Positions 23,790-31,731 of a stretch of 40,944 nucleotides of DNA are shown here, one piece after another (position 1 is the first letter of the stretch; each line of letters opens with the position of its first letter). The position numbers were made by a program, and so were the translations under genes. The stretch is from the NCBI GenBank assembly GCA_017612555.1, contig JAGAFR010000087.1:1-40944 (forward strand). The letters are read 5' to 3'. This stretch comes from Lachnospiraceae bacterium (GTDB lineage Bacteria; Bacillota; Clostridia; Lachnospirales; Lachnospiraceae). Below the pieces are notes generated by a model. That model ran no database searches and was not told the origin of the DNA. It saw nothing but the letters and a program-made list of their open reading frames with translations.

Positions 23790-24460
23790 TGGCAGCAAAG
23801 CGTACACGGGAGATACTTGATATATTTGAAAAGATGTATTCCAGACAGGTCAGGTGCTATCTGAACTACGAAGAGCCCTGGCAGCTCCTTGTCGCAACCA
23901 TTCTCAGTGCCCAGTGTACCGATGCAAGGGTCAATATCATCACCAAGGATCTGTTCGTAAAGTACAGGACGTTATCGGATATAGCAGCAGCGGATATTTC
24001 CGAGTTTGAGCAGGACATTAAACAGGCGGGATTTTACCACAGTAAGGCAAAGAACATAATAGGCTGTGCAAGGATGCTGACGGAAGAATACGGCGGAGTG
24101 GTTCCGAGTGATATAGACGAGCTGACGCGTCTTCCCGGAGTGGGACGAAAGACCGCAAATGTCATACGGGGGAACATTTACGGGATCGACAGTATAGTCG
24201 TGGATACCCACGTCAAGAGGATATCAAAAAGGCTGGGACTGACTGCGGAAGATGATCCCGAGAAGATAGAATTCGAACTGATGAAGGCTGTCCCGAAGGA
24301 CTACTGGATACTTATCAATATGTGGTTCATTACTTTTGGTCGGACGTTGTGTAAGGCACAGTCTCCAAAATGTCAAGAATGTCCGTTGGCAGGATACTGT
24401 CGGGAGAAGGAGACTCCCCGGAAGCCTCATCCGAAGAAGGCTCGGAGTCGGAAAGCCTGA
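23789..24460 (+). CDS. nth: Endonuclease III, DNA glycosylase/AP lyase
   Basis: The 223-aa protein has all hallmarks of Nth. Counting from the GTG at 23786, these are the helix-hairpin-helix LPGVGRKTANV with catalytic K122, catalytic D140 in VVDTHVKR, and the 4Fe-4S cluster cysteines 189, 196, 199 and 205 with the classic C-x6-C-x2-C-x5-C spacing. It removes oxidised pyrimidines and cleaves the DNA backbone in base excision repair. A short basic tail follows the cluster. The ATG at 23789 overlaps the upstream stop (GTGATG). The last 131 bases, including the cluster codons, overlap the 3' end of a gene on the opposite strand. Confidence 0.96.
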   Translation: MAAKRTREILDIFEKMYSRQVRCYLNYEEPWQLLVATILSAQCTDARVNIITKDLFVKYRTLSDIAAADISEFEQDIKQAGFYHSKAKNIIGCARMLTEEYGGVVPSDIDELTRLPGVGRKTANVIRGNIYGIDSIVVDTHVKRISKRLGLTAEDDPEKIEFELMKAVPKDYWILINMWFITFGRTLCKAQSPKCQECPLAGYCREKETPRKPHPKKARSRKA

Positions 24461-25085
24461 TCACCTGGGATGTATGCTCATCCAGGATGTTCTGGAGCTT
24501 TGAGATCGTGGAATTTTTCGTAAGAGAGCGGATAGAATCAGCTCGGTTTATGAGACGCTGTATCTCAACATATAATCCCTTTTCGGCGTAAGCTTGCGCC
24601 AGATCGGTAAAATTTGCGGATATATCGGTTCCGATGTTAACGCCGGCGTTAAGAGTAGCTATTGCCTCTTCGATAAGCCCGGCGTTTTTGTATTCACATC
24701 CGAGATCATATATGGTCTTGCAAAGGGTAGTGAAGTTCTGGTCGTATTCGGTAAGAAGCGGCAGGTTCGCTGCCCCATACGTAAGCTTCAGATCAGTGTT
24801 GGAGATTCCGGTAAGGTTTACGATCTTTTTACCCGAAAGAGTCCGGAGCGTTTCAACAAGAGAAGCGCATTTTAAGTTAACAGCGGGTTCCGGTACGGGG
24901 ATCTGATCGAGGGGTACCGAAACGAACGCAAGGTTATCAAGAGGCTGCTTGAGCGTATTATTGGCTTTTCTCTCCCTGTCCAGGAAACTCTTGATGCCGT
25001 TTTCGGGATTTTGTGAGGTCATTTTCAGAAATACGAAAATGAATCCTGCGACAATGACAATGGTTGTAAATAGCGGTGATATCAT
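24330..25085 (-). CDS. Membrane-anchored protein with TPR-like helices, function unknown
   Basis: The 251-aa protein has one N-terminal membrane helix (residues 3-20) and a region with tetratricopeptide-like helices at about 115-200 (YDLGCEYKNAGLIEEAIATL, then DLAQAYAEKGLYVEIQRL). A Ser/Glu/Asp/Pro-rich tail from about 205 to the end follows. Many TPR proteins act as scaffolds. AGGT lies eight bases before the ATG. It is divergent from the 35-aa peptide/VanW genes and convergent with nth. Its last 43 codons, the low-complexity tail, lie inside nth on the other strand. I do not recognise an exact family. An intact frame with a ribosome binding site and a membrane anchor supports a real gene. 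Confidence 0.7.
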   Translation of the reverse strand: MISPLFTTIVIVAGFIFVFLKMTSQNPENGIKSFLDRERKANNTLKQPLDNLAFVSVPLDQIPVPEPAVNLKCASLVETLRTLSGKKIVNLTGISNTDLKLTYGAANLPLLTEYDQNFTTLCKTIYDLGCEYKNAGLIEEAIATLNAGVNIGTDISANFTDLAQAYAEKGLYVEIQRLINRADSIRSLTKNSTISKLQNILDEHTSQVIRLSDSEPSSDEASGESPSPDSILPTDILDILETVPYTTSDQK

Positions 25086-25126
25086 ATATAATTACCTAAT
25101 TGATCAATATCTCTCTACAATCAAGT

Positions 25127-25130
25127 GAGG
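25127..25130 (+). promoter_or_regulatory. Ribosome binding site of the 35-aa peptide
   Basis: GAGG lies seven bases before the ATG at 25138 (ten before the alternative ATG at 25141), which supports translation of the short reading frame that follows. Confidence 0.5.
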
Positions 25131-25137
25131 TCAGTTT

Positions 25138-25245
25138 ATGATGAACTTTCGTAATAAAAAAACAAAGCAGGCGGTATCTGCGGTTATAATACTGATACTC
25201 GTCCTTGCCATGATAGTACCTACGTTACTGTATCTTGTATCATAA
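25138..25245 (+). CDS. Small single-span membrane protein (35 aa)
   Basis: This short frame was found by eye. It encodes MMNFRNKKTKQAVSAVIILI followed by further hydrophobic residues and ends LLYLVS. It has a basic N-terminus, one membrane helix (about residues 13-34) and almost no C-terminal domain, so an N-in orientation is expected. GAGG lies seven bases upstream. It is 28 bases ahead of the VanW/G5 gene and divergent from the TPR-like protein, and no larger frame competes with it. Similar short basic-plus-hydrophobic peptides are often membrane-protein partners, but no function can be assigned. Confidence 0.6.
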   Translation: MMNFRNKKTKQAVSAVIILILVLAMIVPTLLYLVS

Positions 25246-25273
25246 TCAAAACACAGGGGTGTGTCAAATCATT

Positions 25274-26911
25274 ATGAGGAAAGGCGCATTTGTCAAAAAG
25301 ATCATATCGGTCATGTGCATCGGCTCGCTCATCATGCTTGCGGATGTACAACAGACGCACGCATTTTCGGGAGAGGATGTATTTGCCGGAGCAAACAGCC
25401 TAGTAAAGGATGCGATAGATAAGATCCGCAACGGCCCGGATACGGAGTCCACAGGCGCTTCTTTTGACATGAACATCGAACCTGTAATAGAAAGGGACCT
25501 GTCCGGCGTATTCCTTGAGGGTATTTATTTTGATGATATCAGCATGTCCGGCAAGACATATGATGAAGCGGTAGAACTCATAAGAGACAAGATCAAGGCT
25601 ATGTCCGGTGCGAACATAACCTTTAATTCGATAGGAGACAATAAAGTAAACGTTACGGCCGCTGAACTCGGTCTTGACTGGAAAGATACGAATACGGTCG
25701 CAGATGCGCTGTATGTGGGCAGGAGCGGCAACATAGTCACAAGATACAAACAGAGAAAAGACCTTGAGCATGAGAAGAGGGTCTATTCGATCAATCCTGA
25801 ATTTGACAAGGATATAATCACTTCGATAGTCAGTGAACAGGGAAAGCTTCACGACATCGAAGGCCGGGATGCCAAGCTTTCCAAGGAGAACGGAAGCTTT
25901 GTGGTAACTCCCGGAACAAAAGGCGAGAAGATCGATGTCAACGCATCGGTATCAAGGATCATGTCCGCGCTTGATAATTTCAACGGGAAAGACATGACGA
26001 TAGATCTGTGCATAATAGAGGATGTTCCCAAGGCTACGGCAGAAGATCTCGAGAAGATCCATGATCTGCTCGGAAGTTATAAGACGAGCTTCAAGACTTC
26101 AAGTGCCGACAGATCCGGAAATGTGCGCAACGGTACGAGACTTGTTAACGGAACGGTACTCCTGCCGGGAGATTCTTTTTCAATGTACAATACTGTAAGT
26201 CCCTTTACCGAAGAGAACGGATATTTCCTTGCGGGATCCTATCTTAACGGAATGGTCGTAGAGAGCCTCGGCGGCGGTATATGTCAGGTCAGTTCGACGT
26301 TGTATAACGCGGTATTGCGTGCGGAACTGCAGGTTGATGAGCGGCACAATCACTCGATGATAGTATCGTATGTAAATCTGTCCAGTGATGCCGCTATATC
26401 GGGAACAAGCAAGGACTTCAAGTTTACCAACAATTCCGATAATCCGGTCTACATAGAAGGATTTACCACGGACGATAAACAGGTCATCTTTAACATATAC
26501 GGTGTTGAGACAAGACCGAAGAACAGGACTGTAGAGTTTGAGAGCGAGCAGATATCCGAAACAGTACCCGAGGGCGAAAAGATAATCGCCGATCCGGGAG
26601 CGCCTATCGGAACGATATCCACACAGTCCGCACACACGGGATATGTGGGCAAGCTCTGGAAAGTAGTGTATGTTGACGGTAAGGAAACCGAGAGGACCGA
26701 AGTCAATAAGAGTACATATCAGCCTACACCGAAGACGGCTACGGTTGGAACGGCTTCCGATAATCCTGCCGCACAGGCAATGATACAGGAAGCGATAGCA
26801 ACGGGAAGCATTGACGCCGTCAAGGCAACAATAGGTGAACTGAATGCGGCTGCACAGGCAGCAGCCGAGGCGGCAGCTTTGTTCGGATTCGGAGCAGAAC
26901 CCGAACAGTAA
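25274..26911 (+). CDS. VanW family cell-wall protein with PG-binding-like and G5 domains
   Basis: The 545-aa secreted protein has, in order, a signal peptide (about 1-31, ending QQTHA) and a PG_binding_4-like region at about 70-245. A VanW domain at about 255-385 has TRLVNGTVLLPGDSFSMYN, then ESLGGGICQVSSTLYNAVL, and RHNHSM. A G5-type domain lies at about 410-482 (VEFESEQISETVPEGEKI ... GYVGKLWKVVYVDGKE), and the tail is Ala-rich. VanW accompanies some vancomycin-resistance clusters, but most members are housekeeping wall proteins of unknown activity; no resistance genes are here. ATG 25274 is chosen because it starts the signal peptide; the longer TTG start at 25235 would spoil it. It is 11 bases before the next gene. 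Confidence 0.9.
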   Translation: MRKGAFVKKIISVMCIGSLIMLADVQQTHAFSGEDVFAGANSLVKDAIDKIRNGPDTESTGASFDMNIEPVIERDLSGVFLEGIYFDDISMSGKTYDEAVELIRDKIKAMSGANITFNSIGDNKVNVTAAELGLDWKDTNTVADALYVGRSGNIVTRYKQRKDLEHEKRVYSINPEFDKDIITSIVSEQGKLHDIEGRDAKLSKENGSFVVTPGTKGEKIDVNASVSRIMSALDNFNGKDMTIDLCIIEDVPKATAEDLEKIHDLLGSYKTSFKTSSADRSGNVRNGTRLVNGTVLLPGDSFSMYNTVSPFTEENGYFLAGSYLNGMVVESLGGGICQVSSTLYNAVLRAELQVDERHNHSMIVSYVNLSSDAAISGTSKDFKFTNNSDNPVYIEGFTTDDKQVIFNIYGVETRPKNRTVEFESEQISETVPEGEKIIADPGAPIGTISTQSAHTGYVGKLWKVVYVDGKETERTEVNKSTYQPTPKTATVGTASDNPAAQAMIQEAIATGSIDAVKATIGELNAAAQAAAEAAALFGFGAEPEQ

Positions 26912-26922
26912 CGGGATATGAA

Positions 26923-27906
26923 ATGTTAAAGACAGGCAAAGTACCGGAAAGCGTACTGAAAAGATCCATCATCAAACAGATTAGGACAAAGAGAGATGAG
27001 ATCCTCATAGGTGCAGGCGTGGGCGAAGACTGTGCAGCAATAGAACTTGCCGATGATGAGATATTCGTCACCTCTACCGATCCGATAACCGGAACAAGCC
27101 ATGATATAGGAGCCCTCGCTGTTCATGTGACCGCAAACGACATAGCGTCGTCCGGGGCTGAAGTGATAGGCGTGATGCTGTCGGTTCTTCTTCCCGAGGG
27201 AACGGAAGAGGAAGAACTTAAGCATATGATGCAGCAGGCCGAGGATGTATGTTCGAAGCTTAATATAGAGACTGTCGGTGGACATACCGAGGTAACATCT
27301 GTTGTAAGCCAGCCTGTTATCACCGCTACGGGGATAGGCAAGGTCAAAAAGGACAAACTGGTCACCACATCTGGAGCAAAGCCCGGGGATGATGTTGTGG
27401 TCACGAAATGGATAGGACTCGAGGGTACGAGCATAATCGCCAAAGAACATGAAGAGGAGCTTCTGAAGAGGTTTTCTCCTTCGCTGATCGAAACTGCTAA
27501 GGGGTTTTCAGATCAGCTGTCGGTGGTAGAGGATGCGAAGATCGCGGTATCGGTCGGAGTGACGGCAATGCATGACGTCACCGAAGGCGGGATATTCGGA
27601 GCCCTGTGGGAGATAGCGGAAGCGAGCGGATGCGGACTTAATATAGAGCTTCTTGACATCCCGGTCAGGCAGGAAACCGTTGAGATTTGCGAGTATTACG
27701 GGATCAATCCTTACGGACTGATATCAAGCGGCAGTATGCTGATCACCGCACCCAACGGGTCGGATGTGGTTAGGAGACTCAAACAGGAAGGGATCAATGC
27801 AGCGCTTATAGGCAAAGTCACCGAAGGAAATGACAGAGTGCTGATCAACGGAGATGAGAAGAGGTTTTTAGAGCCCCCCAAATCCGATGAGTTATATAAA
27901 ATATGA
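26923..27906 (+). CDS. AIR synthase-related (PurM/HypE/ThiL-fold) protein
   Basis: The 327-aa protein has the two PurM halves. The ATP-binding N-terminal half carries GVGEDCAAI and then STDPITGT and AVHVTANDIASSGAEVIGVML. A VGGHTEVT segment follows, and the C-terminal half contains HDVTEGGIFGALWE and ISSGSMLI. Members catalyse ATP-dependent chemistry on varied substrates. HypE makes the cyanide ligand of hydrogenases, but the C-terminal Cys of HypE is absent here (the end is SDELYKI) and no hyp genes are nearby. A role in purine, thiamine or hydrogenase pathways cannot be fixed. It lies between the VanW gene and an Lrp regulator, all on one strand. Confidence 0.85.
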   Translation: MLKTGKVPESVLKRSIIKQIRTKRDEILIGAGVGEDCAAIELADDEIFVTSTDPITGTSHDIGALAVHVTANDIASSGAEVIGVMLSVLLPEGTEEEELKHMMQQAEDVCSKLNIETVGGHTEVTSVVSQPVITATGIGKVKKDKLVTTSGAKPGDDVVVTKWIGLEGTSIIAKEHEEELLKRFSPSLIETAKGFSDQLSVVEDAKIAVSVGVTAMHDVTEGGIFGALWEIAEASGCGLNIELLDIPVRQETVEICEYYGINPYGLISSGSMLITAPNGSDVVRRLKQEGINAALIGKVTEGNDRVLINGDEKRFLEPPKSDELYKI

Positions 27907-27929
27907 TCATGGACTGAAAGGACATTGAC

Positions 27930-28412
27930 ATGAGAGAAGAGATACTGAACTTTATCGAAAAAAACAGCAGAGTGGATCTGAAGGAAGTTGCGGTCTGTCT
28001 GGGGATATCCGAGATAGATGTGGCAAATGAGCTTGCCGCGATGGAGAGTGAGGGTATCATATGCGGATATCATACGCTTATAGATTGGGATAAGGTAACA
28101 GAGGAGAGGATACATGCTCTTATCGAAGTACGTGTAACACCGCAGCGTGGAAGAGGGTTTGACGAGGTTGCCGAGCGTATATACAAGTATCCCGAAGTTC
28201 AGGCAACTTACCTGATCAGCGGAGGCTTTGATCTTCTTGTGTTCATGGAAGGAAAGACGCTTCGGGAGATCTCTTCATTCGTGTATGAGAAGCTTTCGAC
28301 GATGGAATTCGTTATGAGCACCACGACTCATTTTGTACTCAAGAAATACAAAGATCACGGTATTATACTTAACAGCAAGAACGAAGATGAAAGGATGATC
28401 ATGACACCATGA
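27930..28412 (+). CDS. Lrp/AsnC family transcriptional regulator
   Basis: The 160-aa protein has an N-terminal winged-HTH (about 1-50, with RVDLKEVAVCLGISEIDVANEL) and a ligand-binding RAM domain at about 60-145 (ALIEVRVTPQRGRGFDEVAERI, then TYLISGGFDLLVFMEG). Lrp/AsnC proteins sense amino acids and control their metabolism. Its stop overlaps the start of the aminotransferase gene (ATGA), so it very likely regulates and is made with that enzyme. The HTH is shorter and less canonical than in E. coli Lrp, which is common in Clostridia. Confidence 0.92.
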   Translation: MREEILNFIEKNSRVDLKEVAVCLGISEIDVANELAAMESEGIICGYHTLIDWDKVTEERIHALIEVRVTPQRGRGFDEVAERIYKYPEVQATYLISGGFDLLVFMEGKTLREISSFVYEKLSTMEFVMSTTTHFVLKKYKDHGIILNSKNEDERMIMTP

Positions 28413-29578
28413 GAAACCCTCTGTCACAGACGATAGTAAATATCAAGCCTTCAGGGATCAGGAAGTTTTTTGACCTTGCAAGCGAAAGAGAGAACATCAT
28501 CTCACTCGGTGTCGGAGAACCTGATTTTGAGACTCCGTGGCATATAAGGGATGAAGGTATATACTCGCTTGAGAAGGGCAAGACTTTCTATACTTCCAAT
28601 TCGGGTCTTGTCGAGCTTCGGCAGGAGATTTGCAATTACTACAGAAGAAGGTTCAACGTTTCTTATGATACAAAAAAAGAGACGATAATAACCGTCGGCG
28701 GTTCCGAGGCGATTGATATAGCACTTCGCGCCATGCTCGATCCGGGTGATGAGGTAATAATACCTCAGCCGTGCTATGTTTCATATGAGCCGTGTACGAT
28801 ACTTGCGGGTGGCAAGCCCGTTATTATAGAACTTAAGAACGAGAATGATTTCAGGCTTACCGCAGCGGAGCTTACGGAAGCTCTTACGGATAAGACGAAG
28901 GTTCTGATACTGCCGTTCCCCAACAATCCGACCGGAGCGATAATGGATAAGAATGATCTTGAGGCTATCGCAAAGATCTGTATCGAAAAGGATATTTTTG
29001 TGCTGTCGGATGAGATATATGCGGAGCTGACGTACAGTGGGGATCATGTAACGATCGCGTCCATACCCGGAATGCGTGAGAGGACTATAGTGATCAACGG
29101 ATTTTCAAAGGCATATGCGATGACGGGATGGAGACTCGGATATGCGCTGGGTCCCGAAGAGATCATCGCGCAGATGATGAAGATCCATCAGTTCGCCATC
29201 ATGTGTGCGCCCACAACCAGCCAGTATGCCGCAGTTGAAGCCATCAAAAACGGCGATGAAGATGTTAAGAAGATGAGAGCTTCTTATGACCAGAGAAGAA
29301 GGTTTTTGATGAACGCTTTTCGCGAAATGAACCTTCCGTGCTTTGAACCCTTCGGAGCTTTTTATGTATTTCCCGATATAAGGGAGTTTGCGATGACCAG
29401 TGAGGAGTTTGCATTCGCACTTCTTGATGCACAGAGTGTTGCAGTCGTTCCCGGAACGGCATTCGGTGACAGCGGAGAAGGATTTCTTCGTATTTCGTAT
29501 GCTTATTCTCTTGAAAAGCTTAAGATGTCCATGGAGAGGATAGCAGTATTTATCGGAGAATTAAGAGCCAAGTCATAG
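28409..29578 (+). CDS. Class I/II pyridoxal-phosphate aminotransferase
   Basis: The 389-aa fold-type I aminotransferase shows PNNPTG (171-176), D201 and Y204 in VLSDEIYAEL, the PLP-binding K234 in INGFSKAYAMTGWRLGY with R242, and the substrate-carboxylate Arg in GFLRISYA near residue 367. This subgroup includes PatA and related aspartate, alanine or aromatic aminotransferases. The partner Lrp regulator suggests amino-acid-controlled expression. Substrate preference cannot be read from sequence. The start overlaps the Lrp stop codon. The last six bases overlap the convergent histidine kinase gene. Confidence 0.93.
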   Translation: MRNPLSQTIVNIKPSGIRKFFDLASERENIISLGVGEPDFETPWHIRDEGIYSLEKGKTFYTSNSGLVELRQEICNYYRRRFNVSYDTKKETIITVGGSEAIDIALRAMLDPGDEVIIPQPCYVSYEPCTILAGGKPVIIELKNENDFRLTAAELTEALTDKTKVLILPFPNNPTGAIMDKNDLEAIAKICIEKDIFVLSDEIYAELTYSGDHVTIASIPGMRERTIVINGFSKAYAMTGWRLGYALGPEEIIAQMMKIHQFAIMCAPTTSQYAAVEAIKNGDEDVKKMRASYDQRRRFLMNAFREMNLPCFEPFGAFYVFPDIREFAMTSEEFAFALLDAQSVAVVPGTAFGDSGEGFLRISYAYSLEKLKMSMERIAVFIGELRAKS

Positions 29579-31009
29579 ATCGTCGTCTTCGTCGGTCTTT
29601 GATCTTGGCAGAGTGAATATGAATTCGGTACCGACGTCCACTGTCGATATCACGTTGATGTTTTCGTGATGCGCGTTGATGATCTCTTTAACGATCGACA
29701 GTCCCAGTCCGGTACCTTTTTTATCTTTTCCTCGGGACAGATCCGTCTTGTAGAACCTGTCAAAAATCTGCTTCAGGTTTTCTTTGGGTATACCGATTCC
29801 CGAATCCTTTACCGATACGAATACGGTCTCATTCTTTTCACTTGTCTCGATCTTGATGACCGAGTCGGGTTTGCTGAACTTGATCGCATTATCAGTCAGG
29901 TTGTATATGACCTGTTCGATCTTTCCCTTATCTGCGGATACGAACAGTGACTCTCCGAGAAGAACCAGATTGAACCTTATACGCTTATTCTTACATCTTC
30001 CTTCAAATGTTGCGGCAGTATTTTTGATAGTCTGATTGATGTCAAAATCAGTGATATCAAGACTCATTCCTGTTATGTTGAGGTTGTTGAGAGTCAGCAG
30101 ATTGTTGGTAAGAGATGTGAGTCTTTCGGTCTCATTCTTCACGATGTTCAGATATTTTTCGTGCTGCTCGGGTGGGATCGTCCCGTCCACCATAGCTTCA
30201 AGATAGCCTTTCATGGATGTCAGAGGTGATCGCAGATCGTGAGATACGTTTGCGATGAACTTCTTCTGATCGTCCTCAAAATGTGACAGCTTGTCAGCCA
30301 TGTATGTAAGACTGGCGGCAAGATATCCTATCTCGTCATTCTTGTCTATGTCTATCGGATATGTGAAGTCACCTTCGCCGTATGCTTCGGTTGCCTTCGT
30401 TATCTTCTTGAGGGGAATGTAGACTATGTCCGTGAACACTATCAGTATAAAAGTGGATAATACAAATATAACGGCTACTGTCGCAAGTATTACAAGTATA
30501 AGGTCGTTCCTCTGTTCGCGGATCTTTGTGATCGGAGAGTGTATTACCACATAGCCTTTCAGATTATAGTTGTATGTGATCGGAGACAGTACCGACAGCA
30601 TCTCTTCGTTGAAGTGACCGTAGAACGTGCCTTCCCTGTAAAAACTCCTGCTCGTATCTTCTTCGGCAAATCCGTCGATGGTAAATGATTCATCATCGGA
30701 ACTGTCGGCGGCGGAATTAAATATAACTTCACCGTCGGTGTTCATGATCCATATGGTAAGGAATGAAAAATTACCGGTGGCGTTAAGCTGCTTCTTGACA
30801 TCATCCGTGGATAACGAATCGTCGTAGAAGTATCCGGCGTATGTATTGCTTATCTCGTTTGCCGATCTGTACAGTTCGGCTGCTTTCTGATTGATCAGAA
30901 AATTATATGTTATGGGTGAAGTGATAGCCAGAACAACAACAACACACAGCGCCGCGAAAGCTACATATGCAAGTATGAATTTGTAATAGAGCTTTCGGTT
31001 TTTTTTCAT
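29573..31009 (-). CDS. Membrane sensor histidine kinase
   Basis: The 478-aa kinase has two membrane helices (about 10-31 and 168-192) with an extracytoplasmic sensor of about 135 residues between. A HAMP linker (about 193-245) and a HisKA domain with H257 in IANVSHDLRSPLTSMKGYLE follow. The ATPase domain contains N374, the G1 box DSGIGI (402-407) and the G2 box GTGLGLS. It phosphorylates the response regulator encoded just upstream, whose stop overlaps its start. The sensor resembles a single Cache/PAS-like domain, so the ligand may be a small molecule or envelope signal. It is the last gene of the mutS2-RR-HK unit. Confidence 0.94.
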   Translation of the reverse strand: MKKNRKLYYKFILAYVAFAALCVVVVLAITSPITYNFLINQKAAELYRSANEISNTYAGYFYDDSLSTDDVKKQLNATGNFSFLTIWIMNTDGEVIFNSAADSSDDESFTIDGFAEEDTSRSFYREGTFYGHFNEEMLSVLSPITYNYNLKGYVVIHSPITKIREQRNDLILVILATVAVIFVLSTFILIVFTDIVYIPLKKITKATEAYGEGDFTYPIDIDKNDEIGYLAASLTYMADKLSHFEDDQKKFIANVSHDLRSPLTSMKGYLEAMVDGTIPPEQHEKYLNIVKNETERLTSLTNNLLTLNNLNITGMSLDITDFDINQTIKNTAATFEGRCKNKRIRFNLVLLGESLFVSADKGKIEQVIYNLTDNAIKFSKPDSVIKIETSEKNETVFVSVKDSGIGIPKENLKQIFDRFYKTDLSRGKDKKGTGLGLSIVKEIINAHHENINVISTVDVGTEFIFTLPRSKTDEDDDL

Positions 31010-31713
31010 ACGGAGCGGGCCTCGAACTTATATCCTACTCCCCATACCGTATGGAGCCTCCATGCTTCGTGATCGTTGATCTTTTCGCGCAGGCGCTTGA
31101 TATGGACATCGACGGTCCTGGTGTCACCCGCATATTCATATCCCCATATGTGATCAAGGAGCTGTTCTCTTGTAAATACCTGATTGGGCTGCGAAGCAAG
31201 GAAAAAGAGCAGCTCGATCTCCTTGGGAGGCATGTCCAGATACTTTCCGTTATACAAAACGGAATAATCGTTAAGGCTGATCACAAGATCGGGATATTCA
31301 ACAACCTTTGCATCTGATGCGGGAGCTTCGGATGATTTTACGGCCGAGCATCTTCTCAGAACGGCTTTTACTCTTGCTACAAGTTCCTTGGAATCAAAGG
31401 GTTTTTCCATGTAATCATCGGCGCCGAGCTCAAGCCCCAATACCTTGTCAAATACTTCTCCTTTTGCGGAGAGCATGATTATCGGAGTTGAGTTTTTGCT
31501 TCTGATCTCCCTGCAGACCTGGTATCCGTCTATACCGGGAAGCATCAGGTCAAGAAGTATCAGGTTCGGTTCGTATGTTTCGTATACGGACAGAGCAGAC
31601 TCACCGTCATTTACGATCCTTGTGTCAAAACACTCCTTCGTAAGGTACAGTTCTATAAGTTCTGCTATATTCTCATCATCGTCTACTATGAGTATCTTCT
31701 GTTTTCCGGCCAT
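31006..31713 (-). CDS. OmpR/PhoB-type response regulator
   Basis: The 235-aa regulator has a receiver domain with acidic pair D11/D12, phospho-acceptor D55 (LILLDLMLPG), S82 and K104, and a winged-helix DNA-binding domain from about residue 140 (ELLFFLASQPNQVFTREQLL, then GYEYAGDTRTVDVHIKRLR). The ATG is preceded by AAAGGAG. It overlaps the kinase gene by four bases. Its gene lies 18 bases after mutS2. Target genes are unknown; the surface genes are possible candidates but no shared operator was identified. Confidence 0.95.
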   Translation of the reverse strand: MAGKQKILIVDDDENIAELIELYLTKECFDTRIVNDGESALSVYETYEPNLILLDLMLPGIDGYQVCREIRSKNSTPIIMLSAKGEVFDKVLGLELGADDYMEKPFDSKELVARVKAVLRRCSAVKSSEAPASDAKVVEYPDLVISLNDYSVLYNGKYLDMPPKEIELLFFLASQPNQVFTREQLLDHIWGYEYAGDTRTVDVHIKRLREKINDHEAWRLHTVWGVGYKFEARSV

Positions 31714-31731
31714 GATAAAGCTCCTTTGTCA

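Noticed and set aside
25274-26911. VanW gene as a sign of vancomycin resistance
   Set aside because: No vanH, vanA/B, vanX or vanRS genes are present, and VanW-G5 proteins are ordinary in Clostridia.
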